The translations under genes and the position numbers were made by a program. Positions 9,208-14,820 of a DNA stretch of 14,820 nucleotides are shown here, in pieces. Each line of letters opens with the position of its first letter. Within the stretch, counting starts at the first letter, position 1. The notes under the pieces are model-generated. The model saw only the letters and a program-made list of their open reading frames with translations. It was not told the DNA's origin and searched no databases. Source of the stretch: Fidelibacterota bacterium (lineage in GTDB: Bacteria > Marinisomatota > Marinisomatia > Marinisomatales > TCS56); NCBI GenBank assembly GCA_030634675.1, contig DAOWAH010000018.1:1-14820 (forward strand). The letters are read 5' to 3'.

Positions 9208-9773
9208 TATTTGCCACCTACTTTCAGTTTGTTCTGTCCGGTCAGGTTCGCGACTTGATCGGGATCCACATTCGAAAATCGGAAAATCAGATCACTCCGA
9301 TCATAAGTGGAATATTCATAATCAATGGGATGCTTGCGGGAATTCGGTCCACCAGTCATGTAAATACAATCCTCCGGACAGGGATAGGTACAAAGATTGC
9401 AAAAACAACATTCCGTCATATCAATATCGAAGCGCGTAACCAGCAATCTTTTCTTGGTGTCATTGGAGGTCGTACCGATATCCAGCCCTTTATCCACTTT
9501 GACAGTCTCAATCTTGATGCAATCCACAGGACAGGCCCGGACACATTGTAAACAACCAATGCAGTCATCAATATCCACATGCAATCGTGATCGGATAACA
9601 TTATAGCGGTCAAGATTAAAACCAATATCCCGTTGCGGCTGAGGCCAACGTTCTTCCGGATACTGGAGCGTGACATTTCCTTTCCTGATGCGCAGCAGAT
9701 GCCCAAATGTTACACCCAAACCAATCATCAAAGTGGTTACGGTTTCCCAGATGTTATAAAAATAACGTTTCAT
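9207..9773 (-). CDS. nuoI: NADH-quinone oxidoreductase subunit I, 2x[4Fe-4S]
   Basis: NuoI carries two [4Fe-4S] clusters (N6a, N6b) that pass electrons to cluster N2 in NuoB. From the ATG at 9773 (188 residues) the two motifs are CIGCLQCVRACP (C71, C74, C77, C81) and CCFCNLCTYPCP (C122, C125, C128, C132). Both are followed by a further cysteine (CPVDC and CPEDC). The N-terminus MKRYFYNIWETV is a typical amphipathic membrane-contacting helix, followed by a conserved VTLQYPEERWP block. I prefer the ATG over a GTG at 9788: the GTG start would overlap nuoH by 13 bases and add only MAGLN, whereas the ATG lies two bases after the nuoH stop. In a complex without NuoEFG this subunit is the most likely first acceptor or part of the donor docking site (inference). 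Confidence 0.95.
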   Translation of the reverse strand: MKRYFYNIWETVTTLMIGLGVTFGHLLRIRKGNVTLQYPEERWPQPQRDIGFNLDRYNVIRSRLHVDIDDCIGCLQCVRACPVDCIKIETVKVDKGLDIGTTSNDTKKRLLVTRFDIDMTECCFCNLCTYPCPEDCIYMTGGPNSRKHPIDYEYSTYDRSDLIFRFSNVDPDQVANLTGQNKLKVGGK

Positions 9774-9775
9774 AT

Positions 9776-10861
9776 TTAATCCAGCCACAAACTCCAGATT
9801 CCGGCGCCGAAGAGATTAAAAAAGGCCAGCGGTAATAATACTTTCCAACTAACATTCATCAATTGATCTACCCGCAGACGAGGGAATGTCCAACGGATCC
9901 ACATCATGATTAAGACTAAAAACACAACCTTACTCATGAACCAAAACAAGCCCCAGATGTGACCTGTCATTAATCCGGGAATCGGGCTTTGCCAGCCACC
10001 GAGAAACACGACCACACCAACTCCACAAACGATAAACATATTAGCATATTCACTCAAGAAAAAGAACGCCCAGCGCATACCGGAATATTCGGTATGAAAA
10101 CCGGCCACTAGTTCCGATTCCGCTTCGGGAATGTCGAAGGGCGTACGATTGGTTTCCGCAATGCCGGCGATAAAATAAATGAAGAAAGCCATGAAAGTGA
10201 ACGGATTTTGAAAAACAAACCAGTTTGGCAATATCCACCATACCGACCCCGATTGAGCGCTGGTTATAGCCTGCAGATTGAGTGAACCGGCTAATAATAT
10301 TACAGCAATCAATGAAACGGCAGCCGGTATTTCATAACTGATAATCTGTGCTGCTGAACGCATAGCACCATATAATGACCATTTATTATTAGAAGCCCAG
10401 CCAGCTAAAATCAGTCCGATTACTCCGAATGAACTGACCGCAAGAATGTAAAAAAGACCTATATTAAAATCAGCCAAGACAAGAGATTCACTAAAAGGTA
10501 GGGCAACAAACCCGATAAAAGCACCGAGGAATAAAATGAACGGTGCCAGAATGAATAATTTACGGTCGGCGGCGGCTGGAATGATGTCTTCCTTAACAAG
10601 TAATTTTAGAGCATCGGCTACCGTTTGCAACAGACCCCATTTACCGGCATGTAATCCGGGTCCCTGTCCCATTGGTCCGATGCGGTCTTGCATAAAAGCC
10701 GAAACTTTTCGCTCCACATAAACTGCAACAATGGCGTGTACGGCAACCAGTCCAAAGATAGCTAGGCCGGTTATGATAATTGCCAGAATAAAAGCTCCCG
10801 GCAGTCCCAGAAAGCCCAACCAGGAATCATTTACCCAATCGATTAACCAAGTGATCGTCAT
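9776..10861 (-). CDS. nuoH: NADH-quinone oxidoreductase subunit H
   Basis: NuoH is the membrane subunit that forms the quinone entry channel and joins the peripheral and membrane arms. The 361-residue protein has the expected length and about eight hydrophobic helices. The diagnostic acidic cytoplasmic loop AETNRTPFDIPEAESELV (235-252) is followed by AGFHTEYSGMRWAFFFLSEY. The earlier conserved block YVERKVSAFMQDRIGP (48-63) and the segment GLLQTVADALKLLVKED (76-92) are also intact. The start overlaps the nuoD stop as ATGA, so the usual position for nuoE, nuoF and nuoG between D and H is physically closed here. Confidence 0.97.
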   Translation of the reverse strand: MTITWLIDWVNDSWLGFLGLPGAFILAIIITGLAIFGLVAVHAIVAVYVERKVSAFMQDRIGPMGQGPGLHAGKWGLLQTVADALKLLVKEDIIPAAADRKLFILAPFILFLGAFIGFVALPFSESLVLADFNIGLFYILAVSSFGVIGLILAGWASNNKWSLYGAMRSAAQIISYEIPAAVSLIAVILLAGSLNLQAITSAQSGSVWWILPNWFVFQNPFTFMAFFIYFIAGIAETNRTPFDIPEAESELVAGFHTEYSGMRWAFFFLSEYANMFIVCGVGVVVFLGGWQSPIPGLMTGHIWGLFWFMSKVVFLVLIMMWIRWTFPRLRVDQLMNVSWKVLLPLAFFNLFGAGIWSLWLD

Positions 10862-11979
10862 CGATCAATTTCCCCTAATACGATATCCAGGCTGCCCAGG
10901 ATGGCCAGTATGTCGGAAATCATCCACCCTTCAGAAATTTCACTGATCACACTTAATGCGGTAAAGGCGGGTGAACGCATTTTTACGCGGAAAGGCTTCG
11001 GTTTTCCATCACTGAGAATATAAAATCCCAGTTCACCCCTGGGGGTCTCCGAACGGGCATAGATGGCTCCTTGGGGGGGGCGAATACGTTTCGGGACAGC
11101 CGCTTTTACATCACCATCCCGGGGCATCATATCCAGTGCCTGTCGAATGATGTTGACGCATTCCCGCATTTCTTCCACCCGCACCCAGTAGCGATCCCAG
11201 CTATCCCCTACTGATCCTTTGATACCCTGACCGATCGGTATATTAAAATCAAACCGGTCATATATGGAATAGGTTTCATCCTTACGTAAATCCCAGCGCA
11301 GACCGGAACCACGTAAATTGGGTCCGGTAACGCCAAAATTGATTGCTACGTCAACTGGTAAAATACCCACATCAGCCGTTCGTTCAATAAAAATCTTATT
11401 AAAGGTCAGAATATTATTGTATTCGTCGATTTGGGGCTCGAAATAATCCAGGAATTCATAAGTTTTTTCAACGAATCCGATCGGAATATCATGGGATAAA
11501 CCACCCACCCACATATAATTATATAGCAGTCGGGCACCACAGGTCAGTTCAAATAGATCCAGGATTCTTTCACGATCACGGAACATGTATAAAAAGGGGG
11601 TGAAAGCACCAACATCCAGGCCAAAAGTTCCCAACGCCAGCAGATGACTGGCGATTCGATTCATTTCGGCCATAATCACCCGGATGTATTCAACTTTTTC
11701 CGGTACTTCAATTCCCAATAGTTTTTCCACCGCTAAAACGTACCCGAAATCATTATTCATTGAAGCTATATAATCACAGCGATCTACAAAAGGAATGACT
11801 TGCTCATAGGTAATATTTTCGCAGTGTTTTTCAAAACAGCGATGCAGATACCCAATCACCGGGGTTACCGATGTAACGATCTCACCATCAGTTTGTACTT
11901 TGAGGCGCAGGACACCGTGGGTGCTGGGATGCTGAGGTCCAATGTTCAGGACCATTTCCTCGGTTTTATTTACACCCAT
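10858..11979 (-). CDS. nuoD: NADH-quinone oxidoreductase subunit D (49-kDa type, unfused)
   Basis: NuoD is the 49-kDa-type subunit, derived from the large subunit of [NiFe] hydrogenases, that forms the quinone site with NuoB. The 373-residue protein begins with MVLNIGPQHPSTHGVLRL (9-26). The quinone-site pair is H21 and Y70, separated by 49 residues exactly as His38 and Tyr87 of the Thermus homologue. The C-terminus GSLDIVLGEIDR lacks the hydrogenase CxxC, so no Ni-Fe centre is expected. It is separate from nuoC, unlike the fused NuoCD of E. coli. It shares one base with the nuoC stop (TAATG) and four with nuoH. A run of eight C residues on the coding strand (complement of 11073-11080) encodes part of the RPPQG segment, and the frame is intact across it. 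Confidence 0.97.
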   Translation of the reverse strand: MGVNKTEEMVLNIGPQHPSTHGVLRLKVQTDGEIVTSVTPVIGYLHRCFEKHCENITYEQVIPFVDRCDYIASMNNDFGYVLAVEKLLGIEVPEKVEYIRVIMAEMNRIASHLLALGTFGLDVGAFTPFLYMFRDRERILDLFELTCGARLLYNYMWVGGLSHDIPIGFVEKTYEFLDYFEPQIDEYNNILTFNKIFIERTADVGILPVDVAINFGVTGPNLRGSGLRWDLRKDETYSIYDRFDFNIPIGQGIKGSVGDSWDRYWVRVEEMRECVNIIRQALDMMPRDGDVKAAVPKRIRPPQGAIYARSETPRGELGFYILSDGKPKPFRVKMRSPAFTALSVISEISEGWMISDILAILGSLDIVLGEIDR

Positions 11980-12464
11980 TAATTTTTATCCTTGGGTACC
12001 GGCATTTCGCGGTAAAATTCAGGCGTAATATAATCCTTCCTTAACGGCCAACCTTCCCAGTCATCTTCCAGTAAAATTCTTCTCAAATCACGATGACCTT
12101 CGAAAATGATACCGAACATGTCGTAGGTCTCACGTTCCAACCAGTCAGCCGTGCGCCAGATTTGTTCTACCGAAGGCAGTCGGGGATCGGTGCGATCCAA
12201 TTCAATCCGAACTTCAAGCCAGTGACGATGAGTCATGGAAAATAAATTATAGCGTACTTCCAGACAATTTTCCGGTCCATTATCAATTCCGGTAATACAA
12301 TGGAGTGAATCAAATTTGAGATCTTTATTATTATGGAGAAATCTGGCCAGCTTACCCCATTTATTTGAAGCGATCGTGATAAAGTGAAACGGGTCTTCCC
12401 CGGCAACCAGATTCAGATCAGGAAACCGCTGGTCTAATAATTTCTTGATATCCTCAAATATCAC
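11979..12464 (-). CDS. nuoC: NADH-quinone oxidoreductase subunit C (30-kDa type)
   Basis: NuoC is the 30-kDa-type peripheral subunit that packs against NuoD and NuoB without carrying a cofactor. The 161-residue protein has the family signature [20 protein letters not shown] (110-129) followed by [16 protein letters not shown] (130-145). Earlier, a conserved [12 protein letters not shown] strand occurs around 54-61. The start is a GTG at 12464 whose last bases overlap the nuoB stop (GTGA), typical of coupled genes. Length is within the usual range for unfused NuoC; the acidic/basic tail is short. Confidence 0.95.
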   Translation of the reverse strand: MIFEDIKKLLDQRFPDLNLVAGEDPFHFITIASNKWGKLARFLHNNKDLKFDSLHCITGIDNGPENCLEVRYNLFSMTHRHWLEVRIELDRTDPRLPSVEQIWRTADWLERETYDMFGIIFEGHRDLRRILLEDDWEGWPLRKDYITPEFYREMPVPKDKN

Positions 12465-12967
12465 TTCAGTTTCTCCGAAATAGGTCGTTCATGGCGGATC
12501 TTGTCCTGCAATTTTAACAGGCCTTCCAGCAGCGATTCCGGACGCGGTGGGCAACCGGGTATATAGACATCGACCGGGATTATCAGATCAACCCCTTTTA
12601 AAACATGATAACCATATTGCCAGTACGGTCCTCCACTGGTAGCACAACTGCCCATAGAAATTACATACTTGGGATCAGCCATTTGTGCGTATAAACGTTT
12701 GATGCGGGTAGCCATTTTCAGGGTAACCGTGCCGGAGACAATCATCACATCGGCCTGGCGCGGCGATGAGCGGGGCATCATGCCAATTCGTTCCAGATCG
12801 TGCCGACTGGCGGCAGTCGCCATCATCTCGATGGCACAACAGGCTAAGCCAAACTGAAAATACCAGGGTGATGTTGAGCGTGCCCAACTGATTAATTTAT
12901 CCAGCGAGCTAATGATAATATTATCGGAGGATTTCCGCACGTCGTGTTCCAATGGTTCAGACCTCAT
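12461..12967 (-). CDS. nuoB: NADH-quinone oxidoreductase subunit B, cluster N2
   Basis: NuoB (PSST type) carries [4Fe-4S] cluster N2, the electron donor to quinone. Numbered from the ATG at 12967 (168 residues), the four ligands are C43 and C44 in [12 protein letters not shown]108 in [13 protein letters not shown], and C139 in [17 protein letters not shown]. All are in the standard spacing. The open frame extends to a TTG at 13012, which would add 15 residues and create a 56-base overlap with nuoA. Starts at 12967 (11-base overlap) or 12976 fit the family length better, and none of the three has a convincing ribosome site. The gene ends in an overlap with nuoC. Identity is certain; the start is the main doubt. 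Confidence 0.96.
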   Translation of the reverse strand: MRSEPLEHDVRKSSDNIIISSLDKLISWARSTSPWYFQFGLACCAIEMMATAASRHDLERIGMMPRSSPRQADVMIVSGTVTLKMATRIKRLYAQMADPKYVISMGSCATSGGPYWQYGYHVLKGVDLIIPVDVYIPGCPPRPESLLEGLLKLQDKIRHERPISEKLK

Positions 12968-13382
12968 GCTTGGCATTTTTTTCAGCAATCCGGTGGTACC
13001 GCCCCCGGGCAAATTTCACGTTTAGTTTTACCCAGTCCAGATCCCCTTTACGCCAGACATAAGCCAGTCCAACGAATAAGATCACCAGGAATATGCCCAT
13101 TTCAACCAAAGCTAATAATCCCAAATCTTTAAATACTACCGCCCAGGGAAATAAAAATACCACCTCAACATCAAATATCAGAAATATCAAAGCGATTACA
13201 TAAAAACGTATATTGAATTGGACCCAGGCCGAACCTTCCGGTTCTTCACCGCATTCATAGGTTGATTGCTTTAATTTTGAAGGGCGGGAAGGCGCCAGTA
13301 ACTTCTGCAGCCATAGGGCAACCATGAGCAAAATTGCGCCCAGAAGGATGAAAGCCAGAACAGTTCCATATTCGCGATACAC
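12957..13382 (-). CDS. nuoA: NADH-quinone oxidoreductase subunit A
   Basis: NuoA is a small three-helix membrane subunit near the quinone channel; its first loop contacts the peripheral arm. The 141-residue protein has an N-terminal helix (about 7-30), the highly conserved loop [20 protein letters not shown] (42-61), and a second helix containing [12 protein letters not shown] with D71 and E73. A third helix spans about 90-110. The start is a GTG at 13382; an in-frame stop two codons upstream rules out any longer form. The bases before it (AATTGTTGAAAATCT) contain no good ribosome site, which is unusual for the first gene of a large operon. The C-terminal tail is longer and more basic than in many homologues. 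Confidence 0.95.
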   Translation of the reverse strand: MYREYGTVLAFILLGAILLMVALWLQKLLAPSRPSKLKQSTYECGEEPEGSAWVQFNIRFYVIALIFLIFDVEVVFLFPWAVVFKDLGLLALVEMGIFLVILFVGLAYVWRKGDLDWVKLNVKFARGRYHRIAEKNAKHEV

Positions 13383-13612
13383 AGATTTTCAACAATTAAT
13401 AAGTTTAAATTTACCCAATCCAATTTTCGTCAGTCAAGGCAAAGTTAAAGGTTATATTATGCAATTTATCAATCACTAAACAGTATATCCAAACATAAGG
13501 AATTGTGAAATTTGCCTATGAAAAAGCTGAAATATCAAGGTCTGCAGAAGCTAAATTCAATACTTAATCAGCAGTATGAGATTATTTTAATCACGACTAA
13601 TTCGAAAGCAAT
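13383..13612. other. Divergent intergenic region between nuoA and proline dehydrogenase
   Basis: This AT-rich stretch must hold the promoters of both the nuo block (leftward) and the proline dehydrogenase unit (rightward). A leftward sigma70-like promoter is proposed at 13408-13437. For the rightward unit I see several AT-rich -10-like boxes (for example TATATT near 13453) but no convincing partner box. The right third contains a short open frame that runs into the proline dehydrogenase start. No strong inverted repeat suggesting an operator was recognised. Confidence 0.6.
13408..13437 (-). promoter_or_regulatory. Candidate sigma70-type promoter for the nuo operon
   Basis: On the minus strand TTGACT (complement of 13432-13437) is followed after 18 bases by TAAATT (complement of 13408-13413). 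The -35 box matches consensus at five of six positions and the -10 at four of six. Transcription would begin near 13400, giving a very short leader before the nuoA GTG, in line with the poor ribosome site there. This is pattern recognition only. Confidence 0.35.
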
Positions 13613-13616
13613 ATGA
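13518..13616 (+). CDS. Possible 32-codon leader ORF coupled to proline dehydrogenase
   Basis: A short open frame starting MKKLKYQGLQKLNSILNQQY runs from an ATG at 13518 to a TGA at 13614-13616 that overlaps the proline dehydrogenase ATG as ATGA. An in-frame TTG at 13512 lies ten bases after AAGGA (13497-13501) and could be the real start. The peptide is basic and hydrophilic, with a short hydrophobic stretch (IILIT) near the end, and resembles no family I know. Because the downstream gene has only a weak GAAAG ribosome site, reading through this frame could help its translation. A chance open frame of this length is also quite possible in AT-rich DNA. Confidence 0.25.
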   Translation: MKKLKYQGLQKLNSILNQQYEIILITTNSKAI

Positions 13617-14527
13617 AAATCTTCAATAATCTAATTGCCACTATACTCCCTCTTTTCCCTCATTTTTTAGTACGCCCATTTGCCAAACCATATGTTGCTG
13701 GAGAAACTCTGACTGAAGCAATTAAGCATGCTAAAGAACTCAATCAAAGCGGTTATAAAGTCACGCTGGATATATTAGGTGAACATGTACAAACAATTGC
13801 AGAAGCCGATTTGATATGTAAGGCTTACTGCGATTTACTGGAAAACATCAGTTCTGAGCGATTGGATAGTACCATATCCTTTAAATTGACTCATGTCGGT
13901 CTGGAATTAAATCAAAAAGCAGCCATAGCTAATACGTTAACGATAACGGAGAAAGCTAAATCCCTGGCTATTCCAATAACTATCGACATGGAAAATTCCC
14001 CCTACACTGATGCGACAATCAATATATATCAACGAGCTCACTCCAAGCTCAATACAGTTGGCATGGTACTACAGGCCTACCTGATTCGCAGTCTGGAGGA
14101 TTTGAAGACCCTCGATGCTACCAATTTTCACTTACGAATCTGTAAAGGTATTTACCGGGAAGTGGCTGATATCGCCCTACAGAACCGGGAAGAAATTCGC
14201 ACTAATTTTATCAACCTGACTCAAACCCTGCTGAATGGACATGGCTTCGCTGCCATTGCTACCCATGATAAAGTGCTGATTGATGCCTTAGAAGTATGGA
14301 TTGAGGATAATAAAATCCCGAAAAATCGATTTGAATTCCAAGTACTGTATGGTGTTCCTATGGGAGATCGTTTGGAACAATTACTGGCCCATGGTTATGC
14401 TGTCCGAATATACATGCCATTTGGTGCAGCCTGGTTTGATTATGCTGTCCGTCGGTTGAAAGAAAATCCCGACCTGGCCGGATATATTATTGGTAACCTT
14501 TTTAAACGTAAAACATCGAACGGTTAA
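13613..14527 (+). CDS. Proline dehydrogenase (monofunctional, FAD-dependent)
   Basis: The enzyme oxidises L-proline to pyrroline-5-carboxylate, using FAD and passing electrons to membrane quinone. The 304-residue length matches monofunctional bacterial PRODH such as that of Thermus, not the long PutA fusion. Motifs in order are VTLDILGEHV (50-59), SFKLTHVGLEL (89-99) with K91, IDMENSPYTD (124-133), LRICKGIYREV (174-184), IATHDKVLI (215-223), FEFQVLYGVP (240-249) and the substrate-carboxylate helix YAVRRLKE (277-284) with R280 and R281. The N-terminal MKIFNNLIATILPLFP is a typical start and may contact the membrane. The gene is divergent from nuo and 24 bases from the next gene. No pyrroline-5-carboxylate dehydrogenase is visible in the window, so the second step must be encoded elsewhere. 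Confidence 0.95.
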   Translation: MKIFNNLIATILPLFPHFLVRPFAKPYVAGETLTEAIKHAKELNQSGYKVTLDILGEHVQTIAEADLICKAYCDLLENISSERLDSTISFKLTHVGLELNQKAAIANTLTITEKAKSLAIPITIDMENSPYTDATINIYQRAHSKLNTVGMVLQAYLIRSLEDLKTLDATNFHLRICKGIYREVADIALQNREEIRTNFINLTQTLLNGHGFAAIATHDKVLIDALEVWIEDNKIPKNRFEFQVLYGVPMGDRLEQLLAHGYAVRIYMPFGAAWFDYAVRRLKENPDLAGYIIGNLFKRKTSNG

Positions 14528-14540
14528 TTGCTGTCTATTC

Positions 14541-14545
14541 AGGAG
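14541..14545 (+). promoter_or_regulatory. Ribosome binding site of the CoA-binding protein gene
   Basis: AGGAG lies six bases before the ATG at 14552 and supports that start. It lies within the 24-base gap after proline dehydrogenase, so the two genes are probably one transcript. Confidence 0.65.
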
Positions 14546-14551
14546 TATACT

Positions 14552-14820
14552 ATGAATGAAGCTGAGACAATCAAAAAAATTCTAGAGCTGAAAACTATTG
14601 CTGTTGTCGGTCTCTCACCCAAACCGGGACGTCCCAGGAATAATGTAGCAACATATCTGCAATCTGTGGGATACAAAATAATTCCGGTCAATCCGGGTCA
14701 TGCTGAAATTTTAGGTGAAAAATGCTACCCTGATTTGAAGAGCATTCCAAATCCAGTTGAAATAGTGGATGTTTTTCGCCGTCCGGACCAGGTAGAACCA
14801 ATTATCGATCAGGCGATCAC
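14552..14820 (+). CDS. CoA-binding domain protein, YccU-like (partial, C-terminus off window)
   Basis: This is the start of a small Rossmann-fold CoA-binding domain protein related to the nucleotide-binding domain of succinyl-CoA synthetase alpha. 89 residues are visible before the right edge; the family is usually about 130-145 residues. The motifs are IAVVGLSPKPGRPRNNVATY (16-35), which forms the phosphate-binding loop and helix, GYKIIPVNPGHAEILGEKCY (40-59), and VEIVDVFRRPDQV (69-81). The biochemical role of these stand-alone domains is not established. The gene follows proline dehydrogenase by 24 bases, suggesting cotranscription, but the pairing may be incidental. Confidence 0.88.
   Translation, partial: MNEAETIKKILELKTIAVVGLSPKPGRPRNNVATYLQSVGYKIIPVNPGHAEILGEKCYPDLKSIPNPVEIVDVFRRPDQVEPIIDQAI

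Noticed and set aside
10858..13012. The B-C-D-H-I gene set could be a group 4 [NiFe] hydrogenase or Mrp/Ech-type complex
   Set aside because: NuoD ends in GSLDIVLGEIDR without the Ni-binding CxxC and has the quinone-site His and Tyr at complex I spacing; NuoA, J and K are also present, so this is complex I.

Overview
The window holds bacterial respiratory-chain genes. Nearly all of it (about 1-13380) is one dense block on the minus strand; two genes of a second unit lie on the plus strand at the right end. Base composition looks moderately AT-rich and even throughout, and I saw no RNA genes, insertion sequences or CRISPR arrays. The gene content (a complex I without its NADH-oxidising arm, beside a Na+-NQR locus) and protein style suggest a Gram-negative-type bacterium of the FCB superphylum or a related uncultured lineage. 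That placement is an inference from memory of these families, not a computed one.

Right to left along the minus strand, the first unit is nuoA-B-C-D-H-I-J-K-L-M-N (13382 down to 3245), an 11-subunit complex I in the usual order. nuoE, nuoF and nuoG, which normally sit between nuoD and nuoH, are absent: nuoD and nuoH share an ATGA overlap, so nothing can fit there. All signature residues I could check are present: the NuoB cluster N2 cysteines, two [4Fe-4S] motifs in NuoI, the NuoD quinone-site His and Tyr, the NuoH acidic loop, and the Glu/Lys pairs of the antiporter-like subunits. The machine therefore looks intact as a quinone-reducing ion pump, but its electron donor is not encoded here. 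Junctions from nuoA to nuoL overlap or abut, which points to a single polycistronic, translationally coupled unit. Only the L/M and M/N junctions have short gaps.

After a 129-base gap without a visible terminator comes nqrA-nqrB-nqrC (3115 down to the left edge), the first three genes of the Na+-translocating NADH:quinone oxidoreductase. nqrC runs off the window just before its expected FMN-attachment motif; nqrD, nqrE and nqrF would be expected further left. NQR oxidises NADH directly, so this locus could supply the NADH dehydrogenase function while the headless complex I handles another donor such as reduced ferredoxin. Both would feed the same quinone pool.

A 230-base divergent intergenic region (13383-13612) separates nuoA from the plus-strand unit: a monofunctional proline dehydrogenase and, 24 bases later, the start of a small CoA-binding (YccU-like) protein cut by the right edge. 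The intergenic region contains a candidate sigma70-type promoter facing nuoA and a 32-codon reading frame whose stop overlaps the proline dehydrogenase start as ATGA. Proline dehydrogenase also delivers electrons to quinone, so all three systems in the window converge on the same pool.
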